Origin: Limnohabitans sp. DM1
Lineage (GTDB): Bacteria; Pseudomonadota; Gammaproteobacteria; Burkholderiales; Burkholderiaceae_C
Length of the DNA: 64,000 bases
Reading direction: 5' to 3'
Assembly: GCF_001269385.1 (NCBI RefSeq)
Contig: NZ_CXOO01000033.1
Span: 29,346-93,345 of the forward strand
The notes below the pieces were generated by a model. That model had not been told where the DNA came from. It did not search any database and was given only the letters and a program-made list of their open reading frames with translations. Made by a program: the position numbers and the translations under genes. Below are positions 1 to 8,779 of the stretch, piece after piece. The number at the start of each line of letters is the position of its first letter. Position 1 is the first letter of the stretch.

Positions 1-1017
1 GCGCAAAAAACGTTCCAGTTCGGCTTGCCCGATGGGCGTTTGCAGCGCGTGTTGATGGGCGGTGCCCAAGCGGCTTTGACTTGACAAGCCTGGGCCCATG
101 GGGGCTTGCTCGGCCAGCAGCGATTCGCATACGAAATGGTTGGTGTGCACCACTACGCCATCGGTGGGCGCAACCTCGGCCCAGCCAGCGGGCGAGACCT
201 CAAAGCAGGCGGCCTGGCCCTGGGCGTCGGCGCAAGGCACGTTGGAGGCCGCCCCAAAGCCCAAGCCCAGATCAGTCTGCAAAGCCTGCAAACGCTCGCG
301 GGCGTACGCCACCGAACGGCAGTCCAGCAAATGGCGCAGCAGCAAATGCACCGGCACACCCAGGCGACTGCCGTCGCGCACCGAGCGCAAGATGTTCAGG
401 CCCAGCGCAAAGCCCGATTGGTTGATGCCGATCTTGGCCAGCATGCCCGCTTCGGTCAGGGTGGTGATGCTTTGGCCGCTGGGGCCTTGGGTGTGCAGCA
501 CCACCAGGGCTTCGCGCTGGCGACCCATCCAGTCCCAGTTTTGCGCGAGCCAGGCTTGGCCCGTGCGGCTGGCAGCGGCGGTGACGCCCATGGCAGTGCA
601 TTCGCCGTGGCGCAAGGCACTGTCCCAAGCGGCTTGCTCCAGCCAGTCGGGCAGGCCTGCTGCGCGGTTGGCGGCCAGGGCCGCTTGGGCGGCGTCTTTC
701 AGGTGCGGCGCATCCGCCAAAAACGTGGGCGGCAAAATTTCAGTGCGGCAGTTCAGCGCCATCAGGCTGCCCAAGCTCTGGCCGCTGCTTTGGGCCATGC
801 CGCGCAGCTCGGCCATGAGGTCGGCGTCAACCTGTTCGATCACCGGCTCAAAGCGCATGGCCCGATCGCAAGCGCTGGCCCAGTCGATGCCACAGGCGGC
901 AAACAAACGGGCGTAAGTGACCACGCTGTGCTGGATGCGGTCCTGGGCCTGGCGGCCATAAATGTGGCCGCGTTCATGGGCCGAGGCGGCACCCAGGGTG
1001 TCGATGCAAGGGAACAT
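1..1017 (-). CDS. C45-family autoproteolytic acyltransferase/hydrolase (partial, runs off window)
   Basis: The frame is open from an ATG at 1017 down to base 1 (339 codons), so the C-terminus lies outside the window. The protein resembles the acyl-CoA:6-aminopenicillanic acid acyltransferase/C45 peptidase family of N-terminal-nucleophile enzymes. These cleave themselves before a cysteine and then hydrolyse or transfer acyl groups on amide bonds. The likely nucleophile is Cys140 in RHGECTAMGV, followed about 20 residues on by AQNWDW, a typical family segment. An AGGAGA ribosome site precedes the ATG. Codon use matches the core genome. The substrate cannot be told from sequence. Confidence 0.8.
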   Translation of the reverse strand, partial: MFPCIDTLGAASAHERGHIYGRQAQDRIQHSVVTYARLFAACGIDWASACDRAMRFEPVIEQVDADLMAELRGMAQSSGQSLGSLMALNCRTEILPPTFLADAPHLKDAAQAALAANRAAGLPDWLEQAAWDSALRHGECTAMGVTAAASRTGQAWLAQNWDWMGRQREALVVLHTQGPSGQSITTLTEAGMLAKIGINQSGFALGLNILRSVRDGSRLGVPVHLLLRHLLDCRSVAYARERLQALQTDLGLGFGAASNVPCADAQGQAACFEVSPAGWAEVAPTDGVVVHTNHFVCESLLAEQAPMGPGLSSQSRLGTAHQHALQTPIGQAELERFLR

Positions 1018-1067
1018 GGGAAGGTCTCCTGAAATTTTGAGAAAGTGCCTGAGGGTGTTCTCAGCGG

Positions 1068-1391
1068 TTACCCGCCAACGGAACCCGAAGCAATGGCCGG
1101 AAACTGCCTGGCCACATGCACCACCGCACGCACGGTGGCGGTACAACGGACAGGGTCCTGATCAAAGTACACGATGTAGTTTGGATGGGCCACCAATTCA
1201 TGCGCGCCAGCGACACGCTGGCTGGCCCTGCGCGGGAAACTGGGATCACTGAGACGATCGACTTGGGTGTCGATCAAAAGCCACAAATCAAGCGCTGCGA
1301 GGGGGTTGTCTTTGGCAACCCAGGCTTCTATCGCATCCAGATCCTCTTGGTATTCCGGGCGACGGATGATTTGCCAGTGGGCACAGCTCAT
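1068..1391 (-). CDS. RelE/ParE-family toxin
   Basis: A 107-residue protein starting MSCAHWQIIRRPEYQEDLDA, with the ParE/RelE layout: an early helix pair, a central F/Y-rich strand (HPNYIVYFDQD) and a C-terminal VVHVARQF. Family members either poison gyrase (ParE) or cleave ribosome-bound mRNA (RelE). The length and HVARQ-like end favour ParE type. Its ATG overlaps the stop of the upstream antitoxin gene as ATGA, which implies translational coupling. Longer upstream starts exist in frame but would run into the antitoxin gene. It lies between two hydrolase genes with no other mobile sequence nearby. Confidence 0.8.
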   Translation of the reverse strand: MSCAHWQIIRRPEYQEDLDAIEAWVAKDNPLAALDLWLLIDTQVDRLSDPSFPRRASQRVAGAHELVAHPNYIVYFDQDPVRCTATVRAVVHVARQFPAIASGSVGG

Positions 1392-1828
1392 GGCTGGTGC
1401 AGGGCTTGCCGCTGGGCGAGCTTGGCGGCACGAAGGGCTTGCCATTCTTCGTGGCTCACGTCAGGGCGCGGGTCATCTCGGCTGGCCTCGACTTTGGCTG
1501 CCACCCAGCGGTCGTATTCGGCAGCACGGGTCAAGGCCTGAGCCCTGTCGGGCCGCGAGCGCTTTTGCAAAGCCGCTTGCTCGGGCTGCCATTCATCCAA
1601 ATGGTCCAGCACGATGCGTTGTACACCCAGCTTGTGCAGCAACTTCAAAGCACTGTCAGTCGTGCCAAACAGGCGTGGCACCGCGCTGCGCGCCTGCACC
1701 AACAAGGCCTCGCCCGTGCGGGTCACCAACTTCACACAAAAACGGGGGCCTTGGGGCACCAGCTCTACCGACTTGATGGCACCGTGCGCCAATGCGGCTT
1801 GAAATTGGGTTTGGGTCAGGGTCAGCAT
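1388..1828 (-). CDS. Antitoxin of the adjacent ParE-type toxin
   Basis: A 146-residue protein placed first in a two-gene operon with the ParE-like toxin and overlapping it by 4 bp. The N-terminal half (MLTLTQTQFQAALAHGAIKS...) looks like a small alpha/beta domain. The C-terminal third is charged and helical (SHEEWQALRAAKLAQRQALH), as expected for the toxin-wrapping tail of an antitoxin. I recognise no HTH with certainty. The start at 1828 is preferred over an upstream in-frame ATG at 1876 because the domain begins there. The antitoxin role is inferred mainly from gene order and the ATGA coupling. Confidence 0.65.
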   Translation of the reverse strand: MLTLTQTQFQAALAHGAIKSVELVPQGPRFCVKLVTRTGEALLVQARSAVPRLFGTTDSALKLLHKLGVQRIVLDHLDEWQPEQAALQKRSRPDRAQALTRAAEYDRWVAAKVEASRDDPRPDVSHEEWQALRAAKLAQRQALHQP

Positions 1829-2057
1829 GATGGAACAGTTAACGTTAATCCTGCGCATTCTATATGTTAAAAACACACCACATCGTCACACCCCCTGCCC
1901 CCACACGCGGCCGAACTGGCCATGTCTGCCTGAGTGGATGGACCGCTGCGGCGCACAGGGCAAATGCTGATAGGCCACGCGCCTTGCACTGGCACTTCGG
2001 TGACTGTGCGCTGCCGGGTCTGCGGCCCATCATGACGCTTCAATAACTGGAGGCCCT

Positions 2058-3560
2058 ATGCGTTTGCTGATCGCAATGATGATGCACGAGACCAACACCT
2101 TCTCGCCGGTGCCCACCGACTTGGAGCGCTTTGCGCTCGGTCCGGGCGAAGCGCCGCCGCGTGGCGAGGCCGCGATTGCAGCGTTTCGCGGCACGGGCAC
2201 GGCCACCGGGGCGTTCATCGACCTGGCCGAGCAAATAGGGGCCGAGTTCGAGCTGGCCCTGGGTGCGCACGCTGCGCCCAGCGGGCTGGTGTTGGATGCG
2301 GCCTACGAGGCCATGAGCGAGGCGATATTGCAGGCCGTGGCGCGCGGCGGCTTTGACGGCATCTTGCTCGACCTGCACGGCGCCATGGTGAGCCAAAGCC
2401 ACGAAGACGGCGAAGGCGAATTGCTGCGCCGCATCCGCGCCATCGACCCCCACACCCCCATCGGCGTGGCCTACGACATGCACGCCAACGTGTACGCCGA
2501 CATGGTCGAGCTGGCACAAACCGTGGCGGGCTACCAAACCTACCCGCATGTGGACATGTACGACACCGGGGTGCGGGCGGGCTCGGCCTTGCTCCAGATG
2601 ATTCAGGGCCAGGCCAAGCCCACCACCGCTTGGGGGCGCTTGCCCATGATTCCGCACATCATGCGGCAAAGCTCGCTGGACGAGCCCAACCGGTCCATCC
2701 AGGCCCGCGCCCGGCAAATGGAAAAAGAAGGTGCTTTGTGCGCCAGCGTGTTCACCGGTTTCCCGCATGCCGACATCGAAAACGCGGGTCTGTCGGTGGT
2801 CGTGGTGACCGACAAGGACCCGGCGCTGGCGCAGCGCCTGCGCGACGAGCTGATGCAAATGGCGTGGAACAGCCGCGCCCAATGGGTGTACGAGCTGGAG
2901 CCGCTGGCCGCGTCGGTGGCCCGTGCCAAAACGCTGACCGAGTTTCCGGTCATGCTGCTCGACCATTACGACAACGCGGCATCGGGCGGCACCATGGACA
3001 CCACCGTCGTGCTGGCCGAGGTGCTGCGCCAGGGCTTGCGCAACGTGGCCGTGTTTGCGATTTTTGACCCACAGGCGGTGCAAGAAGCCATGGCCGCAGG
3101 CATCGGGGCGCAGGTGCGCCTGCAAGTGGGCGGCAAGATGGCCATGCCGCTCATGCCGCACCGCAGCGAACCTGTTGAGTTGAACGGCGTGGTCAAGCTG
3201 ATCTCGAACGGCAAATACCGCAACAAAGGCCCCATGAGCCAAGGTGCCCGGCAGAACATGGGCCAGTCGGTGGTGATCGACACGGGCGATGTGGAGGTGG
3301 CTCTGATCTCGCGCCATGTCGAGCCCTTTGACGTGAACGCCCTGCTGTGCCTGGGCATCGACCCGACACAAAAGGATTTTGTGGTGCTCAAAAGCCGGGT
3401 GCACTGGCGCGCTGGCCTGGGCCACCTGGCCCGCGCCACCGTAGAGTGCGCAGGCGCGGGGGCCTGCACTTCGGACTACACCGAGTTGAAGTTCAAAAAC
3501 CTGCGCCGCCCCATCTACCCATTGGACGCTGGCGTGAACTGGTCAGCGGCCAATCAGTAA
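2058..3560 (+). CDS. M81-family metallopeptidase (microcystinase C / MlrC-like)
   Basis: 500 residues, the usual length for the M81 family. The founding member MlrC hydrolyses linear peptides from microcystin degradation, but most relatives have unknown substrates. Metal-site motifs are visible: MMMHETNTFSP at the N-terminus, a DLHGAM segment near residue 110, and YDMHANVY near residue 140. The C-terminus LRRPIYPLD is also characteristic. A clear GGAGG site precedes the ATG. It stands alone on this strand, with the C45 hydrolase and TA pair upstream on the opposite strand. A general peptide or amidohydrolase role is safer than microcystin degradation. Confidence 0.85.
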   Translation: MRLLIAMMMHETNTFSPVPTDLERFALGPGEAPPRGEAAIAAFRGTGTATGAFIDLAEQIGAEFELALGAHAAPSGLVLDAAYEAMSEAILQAVARGGFDGILLDLHGAMVSQSHEDGEGELLRRIRAIDPHTPIGVAYDMHANVYADMVELAQTVAGYQTYPHVDMYDTGVRAGSALLQMIQGQAKPTTAWGRLPMIPHIMRQSSLDEPNRSIQARARQMEKEGALCASVFTGFPHADIENAGLSVVVVTDKDPALAQRLRDELMQMAWNSRAQWVYELEPLAASVARAKTLTEFPVMLLDHYDNAASGGTMDTTVVLAEVLRQGLRNVAVFAIFDPQAVQEAMAAGIGAQVRLQVGGKMAMPLMPHRSEPVELNGVVKLISNGKYRNKGPMSQGARQNMGQSVVIDTGDVEVALISRHVEPFDVNALLCLGIDPTQKDFVVLKSRVHWRAGLGHLARATVECAGAGACTSDYTELKFKNLRRPIYPLDAGVNWSAANQ

Positions 3561-3674
3561 GCGCCAAGCTGATTCCCCCCTCTCCGATGGAGGGTCTGCG
3601 GGACCATCGCGCACGGGGTTCACGCTCATTGATCCGGCACGCTGAAGTTTGAATTTTTTGCACCGTCACTGCTT

Positions 3675-3849
3675 ATAGATTCGGCCCGAAGATGTCTGAG
3701 CCGTGTGTTGCCAGTTGGGAGGATTTTGTGGGAGCTTGCCAGCCAAGCGAAAAGCCAGTGCTCCACAAGCGTCTGATCGCCAGCAGGGCTAGCGCCCACA
3801 AGGTGCAAGGTTGAAGTCACCCTGCAAACTTCACAGGTCCGGATCAATC
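3675..3849 (-). repeat. Dispersed 175-bp repeat, copy A
   Basis: The reverse complement of this stretch matches 15550-15724 and 31729-31902 almost base for base. Shared landmarks are a start near GATCCGG, an internal pair TTGTGGG...CCCACAA that can fold, and an end at GGGCCGAATCTAT. Copy A lies inverted relative to the other two. The rest of the 3561-3995 gap holds no gene I can recognise. Confidence 0.9.
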
Positions 3850-3958
3850 AAGCTACCGACCTACAAAATCTTTGCCCATTGAATACTTGACAGGGCTGAA
3901 TCCATGAAGGGCAATTTTTCCCCAAACGAAGAGAATTTGCCAATATAGTCTTGCAATG

Positions 3959-3993
3959 TGATAATTTTTGCTTTTTAAACACGAAAATTATCA
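3959..3993 (+). promoter_or_regulatory. AT-rich inverted repeat over the psiF-like translation start
   Basis: TGATAATTTT (3959-3968) and AAAATTATCA (3984-3993) are perfect 10-base inverted arms around a 15-base loop. The right arm ends two bases before the ATG at 3996 and occupies the place where a Shine-Dalgarno site should be. No purine-rich site is visible there. This could be an operator or an RNA hairpin that controls translation. Confidence 0.6.
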
Positions 3994-3995
3994 TC

Positions 3996-4244
3996 ATGAA
4001 AAAATTATCATTTATTTTTATCGCTTTGCTCAGCACCTCGGTTTGGGCCCAAGACGCCACATGCACCGCCGCCGTGGGCGAAAAGAAACTGGCAGGCGCA
4101 GCCAAGACGTCGTTCCTGAAAAAGTGTGAAGCCGACGCCACCGCCAAATGCGAAGCGGCAGCTGCCGAACGCAAGCTGGCAGGCGCTGCCAAAACCAGCA
4201 ACATCAAAAAATGTGTCAAAGAGGCTGTGGGCGAAACCGCATAA
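3996..4244 (+). CDS. PsiF-repeat small secreted protein
   Basis: 82 residues. A signal peptide (MKKLSFIFIALLSTSVWAQ, cleavage after WAQ) is followed by two copies of the PsiF repeat, roughly C-x-AA-x-E-x-KLAGAAKTS-x-x-KKC. PsiF proteins are periplasmic. E. coli psiF is induced by phosphate starvation, but the molecular function is unknown. The two repeats contribute paired cysteines. The start at 3996 is chosen because it opens the signal peptide. An upstream in-frame ATG at 3951 would add residues that do not fit one. The gene is preceded by the AT-rich hairpin at 3959-3993. Confidence 0.85.
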   Translation: MKKLSFIFIALLSTSVWAQDATCTAAVGEKKLAGAAKTSFLKKCEADATAKCEAAAAERKLAGAAKTSNIKKCVKEAVGETA

Positions 4245-4265
4245 ACAGGCCTGAGTGCAGCCCCT

Positions 4266-5549
4266 TCAGCCGGGGCGCACCATCTTGCAGCTGGTGGGCA
4301 TGCGGGCCTGTTCGGCCTTGATCTGGCGCACCACCTTGAAGCCGTAGCCCGAGCCTTCCACATCAAACGGCACGCCCTGCTCGCCCTGGCGAGCCATCAC
4401 GCCCACGGCCAAGGGTTGCTGAAACTGGTGGTCTTCAGCGCGCATGCTGCCGGTTTGCCCGGCCAAGCTGACCTGGGCTTTTTCAAGTGCCAAGGCCAGA
4501 GCCACCGCTTCGGTGCTGCCCGCACGCTCTATCGCCTGCGCCAGAGCCTCGATCATGAGTTGCATGCGCAGGTGCGCATAGTCTTCACTCGGTTTGGGAA
4601 AACGCTGACGGAAGGCCTGATAAAACTGCGCGCTGGTTTTGCCCGGCACATTGGGCAGCCAGTCGGCCACCGCAATCACCCGGCCAACGCCCGCCTCGCC
4701 GATGGCTGCGGGTGCGCCCAGTGCATTGCCGTAAAAGGTGTAGAACTTGCCTTCGTAGCCCGCCTCTCGCGCGGCCTTGACCAAGAGAGTGAGGTCGTTG
4801 CCCCAGTTGCCCGTGATGACGGCCTGTGCCCCGCTGGCCTTGATTTTGGCGGCGTAGGGCAAGAAGTCTTTCACCCGGCCCATGGGGTGCAACTCTTCCC
4901 CCACGATCTTCACATCGGGGCGCTGGTCGGCCAGTTGACGCTTGGCTTCGCGCAGCACGGCTTGACCAAAGCTGTAATCCTGCCCGATCAGGTAGGCCGA
5001 TTTGACGGACTTGTCTTCACCCAGGACTTGCATCAAGGCGGTCATGCGCATGTCTGCATGGGCATCGAAGCGAAAGTGCCAGAAGCTGCATTTTTCGTTG
5101 GTCAGTGCCGGATCGACGGCGGCATAGTTCAAAAACAGCACGCGCTTGCCCGGTTCGCGCTCATTGTGTTTGTTGATGGCATCGATCAAGGCGGCGGCAT
5201 TGGCGGATGAATTGCCTTGCATGACAACCAGTGCGCCGTCGTCAATGGCCGACTTGAGGGCCGACAGGGCTTCTTCACTTTGCCCTTTGCTGTCGTAGCG
5301 CTCCAGTGCCAGGGGTCGCAGACCTTGCGCAGTTTTGACACCCCCCCGCGCATTGACCCGCTCAACGGCCCAGGCGATGTTGCGCACCACGGCTTCGCCG
5401 GTGTTGGCAAAGGGGCCGCTCAGGCCTTCAATGAGGGCCAGTTTGATGGGGGCAGGTGTTTGGGCTCCTGCGCTCAAGGCCAACAAGGACAAAGCTGTCG
5501 TCAGCAAACCACGGCGGGACAAAGCTTGGAATGGGGCCAATAAACGCAT
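4266..5549 (-). CDS. ABC transporter substrate-binding protein, branched-chain amino acid (LivK) type
   Basis: 427 residues beginning MRLLAPFQALSRRGLLTTAL. The twin-arginine-like N-terminus and the ALSAGAQ cleavage region indicate export to the periplasm. The mature part shows the type I periplasmic-binding fold of the LivK/HAAT family, with an early ligand loop (LIEGLSGPFANTGEA) and a middle domain (AYLIGQDYSFGQAVL). Members bind amino acids, amides or aromatic acids for import. No permease or ATPase lies next to it, so it is an orphan receptor here. The ATG at 5549 is preferred to the one at 5597 because it directly precedes the signal sequence. Confidence 0.85.
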   Translation of the reverse strand: MRLLAPFQALSRRGLLTTALSLLALSAGAQTPAPIKLALIEGLSGPFANTGEAVVRNIAWAVERVNARGGVKTAQGLRPLALERYDSKGQSEEALSALKSAIDDGALVVMQGNSSANAAALIDAINKHNEREPGKRVLFLNYAAVDPALTNEKCSFWHFRFDAHADMRMTALMQVLGEDKSVKSAYLIGQDYSFGQAVLREAKRQLADQRPDVKIVGEELHPMGRVKDFLPYAAKIKASGAQAVITGNWGNDLTLLVKAAREAGYEGKFYTFYGNALGAPAAIGEAGVGRVIAVADWLPNVPGKTSAQFYQAFRQRFPKPSEDYAHLRMQLMIEALAQAIERAGSTEAVALALALEKAQVSLAGQTGSMRAEDHQFQQPLAVGVMARQGEQGVPFDVEGSGYGFKVVRQIKAEQARMPTSCKMVRPG

Positions 5550-5603
5550 CAAACAAATTCCTTTCAGCGCCGCTGTATGGAGTTCATAGCGGTGCAATGG
5601 GTA

Positions 5604-5631
5604 GAAAAAAAGCCCGGACTAGCCGGGCTTT
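5604..5631 (-). terminator. Rho-independent terminator of sodB
   Basis: On the minus strand AGCCCGG and CCGGGCT pair around a short loop and are followed by a run of seven T. It lies about 20 bp after the sodB stop and before the next minus-strand gene. Confidence 0.85.
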
Positions 5632-5652
5632 GGGCTGAAGGGTGAACTTCAA

Positions 5653-6234
5653 TCAGGCGAAATTGGCTTCCGCAAAAGACCAGTTCACCAACTTGTCGAG
5701 GAAAGTCTCCACGAACTTGGGACGCAGGTTGCGGTAATCGATGTAGTAGGCGTGTTCCCACACGTCCACCGTCAGCAGGGCTTTGTCGGCAGTGGTCAGG
5801 GGGGTGCCAGCAGCGCCCATGTTGACGATGTCCACCGAGCCGTCGGCTTTCTTGACCAGCCATGTCCAGCCGGAGCCGAAATTGCCCACGGCGCTCTTGA
5901 CAAAGGCTTCCTTGAAAGCGGCGTAGCTGCCGAACTTGGCGTTGATGGCATCAGCCAGCGCGCCTGCAGGCTCGCCGCCGCCATTGGGCTTCATGCAGTT
6001 CCAGAAGAAGGTGTGGTTCCAGATTTGGGCCGAGTTGTTGTAGATGCCGCCGCTGGACTTCTTGATGATGTCTTCCAGAGGCATGCTCTCGAATTCGGTG
6101 CCTTTTTGCAGGTTGTTCAGGTTCACGACATAAGCGTTGTGGTGCTTGCCGTGGTGGAACTCCAGGGTTTCCTGGCTGTAGTGAGGGGCCAGCGCGTCAA
6201 TCGCGTAAGGCAGTGCGGGCAAGGTGTGTTCCAT
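5653..6234 (-). CDS. sodB: Superoxide dismutase [Fe]
   Basis: 193 residues, the full length for an Fe/Mn superoxide dismutase, which converts superoxide to oxygen and hydrogen peroxide in the cytoplasm. Metal ligands are visible: the first His in [13 protein letters not shown], a second in WNHTFFW, and the Asp/His pair in [13 protein letters not shown]. The segment [12 protein letters not shown] with the later GSGWTWLV is typical of the iron form. An AGGACC site precedes the ATG. The gene is monocistronic, with its own terminator just downstream. Confidence 0.95.
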   Translation of the reverse strand: MEHTLPALPYAIDALAPHYSQETLEFHHGKHHNAYVVNLNNLQKGTEFESMPLEDIIKKSSGGIYNNSAQIWNHTFFWNCMKPNGGGEPAGALADAINAKFGSYAAFKEAFVKSAVGNFGSGWTWLVKKADGSVDIVNMGAAGTPLTTADKALLTVDVWEHAYYIDYRNLRPKFVETFLDKLVNWSFAEANFA

Positions 6235-6368
6235 GGTGGGTCCTCTTGTTGTTGCAGGTTGAAAGTTAACCCGTGCATTTTAGAGGCTGAGTGGCCCCCC
6301 TTCGCATTCAAGGTATTTGACCTCATGAGACTGCAAACACACTGTGAGTCAGCGCACAGTTGTCGGAA

Positions 6369-7793
6369 TCACCGATGCGGCCGAACCGTGAGCGGCACGT
6401 CGCCATCGGCCAAGGTGGCCCGCACATTTTGACCTGGCTGAAACTGAGCCACCTGGGTCAGGGCCTGGCCGTTTTCATCGCTGAGCCAGGCATAGCCGCG
6501 CTCGAGCACGCGGTGAGGATCGACCGAAGACAGGCGAAGTGCGGCACGTTCAAGGCGCTGACTGCGCTGCGCCACTTGGCCCTGACTGAAGCCCAGGCGA
6601 TCGTTCAGGCGATCGAGTTGGTGGCGGCTGTCACTCAGGCCGCTTTGCACTCCGGCTTGCAATCGGTGCGTCAGCCGGTCAAGCCACTGGCTGTGCTGCC
6701 CCAGCAGGGCTTGTGGGCGGCTCAGGCGGGCGGCGATGGTGCTCAGGCGCTGCGCTTGGCGCTCTTGCTGGCGTTGCAGGCCGACGCCCCAACGGGCAGC
6801 CACGCTGTCCAGACGCTGCGCATGCCGGTCTTGCTGACGTTGCAAGCCGTGCCCCAGACGCGAGGCGATGCCGTCGAGCCGCTGGGCCTGGCGGTCTTGC
6901 TGGCGCAGCAGGCCACGGCTGAGGCGGTGTTCGAGCACGGACAGACTCTCCAGCCCCACACCCCGGTCAGGCGCGGCCATTTCGGCGGCGGCAGTGGGTG
7001 TGGGCGCCCGCACATCGGCCACAAAGTCGGCGATGGTGAAGTCGGTTTCGTGCCCCACGCCGCAGATGAGCGGCACAGGACTTTGAGCCACCACGCGGGC
7101 CAGGGTTTCGTCGTTGAAGGCCCACAAGTCCTCCATGGACCCGCCGCCGCGCACCAGCAAGATCACGTCCACAGGCGCACTCATGGGGTTGTCCTCTGCC
7201 GTGAGGACATACATGTTTTGCAGGGCTTGCACCAGCGTGGCGGCGGCCCCGGCGCCTTGCACCAGGGCGGGGGCCATGAGCACCGGAATGTGCGGCACGC
7301 GCCGCTGCAAGGCGGTGACCACGTCGTGCCAAGCCGCTGCGCCCAGCGAGGTGACCACACCAATGGCGCGGGGCTGAACGGGCAGCGCGCGTTTGTGGGC
7401 CGGATCGAACAGGCCTTCGGCTTCGAGCTTGGCTTTGAGGCGCAAAAACTGCTCGAACAAGGCCCCCTGCCCGGCCCGCTCCATAGATTCGACCACCAGT
7501 TGCAAATCGCCCCGGGCCTCGTACACGCTCAATCGACCCCGAACCTCGACGAGTTCACCGTCTCGGGGCGAAAAGTTCACCAGGCTGGCGGCCCGCCGGA
7601 ACATGGCGCAGCGGATCTGACCTGTATCGTCCTTGATCGAGAAGTAACAATGCCCGCTTGCTGCGCGCGAGAAGCCCGAAATCTCTCCCCGCACCGTGAC
7701 GGGATTGAATTGCGCATCCAGCGTGTCAGCCACAGCGCGGCACAGCGCCGAAACCGTCCACGCGCGGGGCGTCAAATCATCAAAATGAGCCAT
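6369..7793 (-). CDS. xseA: Exodeoxyribonuclease VII large subunit
   Basis: 474 residues. An N-terminal OB-fold (about 10-110, with VRGEISGFSRAASGHCYFSIKD) is followed by the catalytic domain (about 130-270; RGGGSMEDLWAFN, CGVGHETDFTIAD and APTPTAAAE). A long coiled-coil region comes next, then the C-terminal barrel segment (RGYAWL). With XseB the enzyme degrades single-stranded DNA to oligonucleotides during repair. Residues about 291-357 contain three tandem 22-residue repeats in the coiled coil, which is unusual in its regularity. XseB is not encoded nearby. Confidence 0.95.
   Translation of the reverse strand: MAHFDDLTPRAWTVSALCRAVADTLDAQFNPVTVRGEISGFSRAASGHCYFSIKDDTGQIRCAMFRRAASLVNFSPRDGELVEVRGRLSVYEARGDLQLVVESMERAGQGALFEQFLRLKAKLEAEGLFDPAHKRALPVQPRAIGVVTSLGAAAWHDVVTALQRRVPHIPVLMAPALVQGAGAAATLVQALQNMYVLTAEDNPMSAPVDVILLVRGGGSMEDLWAFNDETLARVVAQSPVPLICGVGHETDFTIADFVADVRAPTPTAAAEMAAPDRGVGLESLSVLEHRLSRGLLRQQDRQAQRLDGIASRLGHGLQRQQDRHAQRLDSVAARWGVGLQRQQERQAQRLSTIAARLSRPQALLGQHSQWLDRLTHRLQAGVQSGLSDSRHQLDRLNDRLGFSQGQVAQRSQRLERAALRLSSVDPHRVLERGYAWLSDENGQALTQVAQFQPGQNVRATLADGDVPLTVRPHR
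6723..6923 (-). repeat. Three tandem 66-bp repeats inside xseA
   Basis: The repeat unit reads GL-x-RQQ-[DE]-R-x-AQRL-x-x-[IV]-A-[AS]-R, each about 22 residues. It is repeated three times with only a few changes, and the DNA repeats as well. It lengthens or phases the coiled coil of the nuclease and should be prone to slippage. Confidence 0.8.
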
Positions 7794-8150
7794 GGGACCT
7801 TATTTCTCAAGGGTTTCGAACCGATTTTCTGCGCAAAACCACATGCGACGTGTGTCAAGTACTCCACAGGCGCATGCGCTGTGACCTAAACCCCCAAGGC
7901 AAGGAAACAGGAAAATCAAAATCACTTTAAGTCCTTGATTTGACACAATTTTTTAATTTAATGAATCGTAGGGTTTGGATCTGGATCGCGACAAACACAA
8001 GTACCCAAAAACCCGTATCTTCAAGTTCTTCACAAAGTTATCCACAGATAAACGCAGTCTGAGGTCGGCAAAGGCGAGGGGCAAATCACCATCAGCCTTC
8101 GTCCATAATCACAGCCGTTTGTGACCCTTATGAAACTGGGAGAAATTGCT
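7794..8150. other. Intergenic region between divergent xseA and exbB
   Basis: About 350 bp, noticeably AT-richer than the genes. It must hold the promoters of both divergent transcripts. A perfect DnaA box (TTATCCACA, 8038-8046) is present, but I see only one, so an origin is not supported. No RNA gene or convincing ORF is visible. Confidence 0.5.
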
Positions 8151-8768
8151 TTGTTATCTATCATACAAGCCGCAGGATGGCCAATTTGGCCGCTGATTTT
8201 GTGCTCCATTTTGGCCTTGGCACTGATCGTTGAACGCCTTTTTCAGTTGCGAACAAGCAAAATTTTGCCGGCCAAATTGATGGAGCAAGCCCTGGACGCC
8301 ACGCGCCGGGGCTTTCCCAGCGAAGACGTGATTGTCAAACTGGAAAACACCGGCCTGACGGGCACTGTGCTGGCCAGCGGCCTGCGCGCTTTGCAAATGA
8401 ACCCCCAGGCCACCAACGAAGACGTGCATTCGAGCATGGAAATGGCCGGTCGCGTTGCAGCGCAAGAGCTCGAGCGCTATTTGCCCACCTTGGCCACCAT
8501 CGCCTCGGCTGCGCCTTTGCTGGGCCTGTTGGGCACGGTGGTGGGCATGATCGAGATTTTTGGCGCCCACACCGCTGGCAACAACCAGCCAGCGCAACTG
8601 GCACACGGCATCTCGGTGGCCCTGTACAACACGGCGCTGGGTTTGATTGTGGCCATTCCGGCCTTGATGTTCTGGCGCTATTTCAGGGGGGTGGTCGATG
8701 GCCACCTGCTGGCCATGGAACAGGTCTCTGAGCGCTTTGCCCGCCACCTGGCCCACCTGCGCGACTGA
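8151..8768 (+). CDS. exbB: MotA/TolQ/ExbB proton channel family protein
   Basis: About 205 residues with an N-terminal membrane helix (PIWPLILCSILALALIVE) and two further helices in the conserved C-terminal half (LATIASAAPLLGLLGTVVGM and the region ending LIVAIPALMFW). ExbB-type proteins form the proton-driven stator that powers TonB-dependent transport or related energy transfer. I prefer the TTG at 8151 because GGGAGAA sits six bases upstream. The in-frame GTG at 8121 and ATG at 8130 have no ribosome site, and their extra residues do not look like part of the family. exbD follows after 11 bp. Confidence 0.85.
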   Translation: MLSIIQAAGWPIWPLILCSILALALIVERLFQLRTSKILPAKLMEQALDATRRGFPSEDVIVKLENTGLTGTVLASGLRALQMNPQATNEDVHSSMEMAGRVAAQELERYLPTLATIASAAPLLGLLGTVVGMIEIFGAHTAGNNQPAQLAHGISVALYNTALGLIVAIPALMFWRYFRGVVDGHLLAMEQVSERFARHLAHLRD

Positions 8769-8779
8769 GTGGGTGTGCT

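Noticed and set aside
2040..3425. Long open frame of 461 codons opposite the M81 peptidase gene
   Set aside because: It mirrors a GC-rich gene with clear family motifs. The translated protein is rich in His, Arg and Ala and matches no family.
6360..7889. 509-codon frame opposite xseA
   Set aside because: A shadow of xseA caused by third-position GC bias; it has no domain-like segments.
8038..8046. DnaA box suggesting a replication origin
   Set aside because: Only a single perfect box is present. There is no cluster of boxes and no dnaA, dnaN or parAB nearby.
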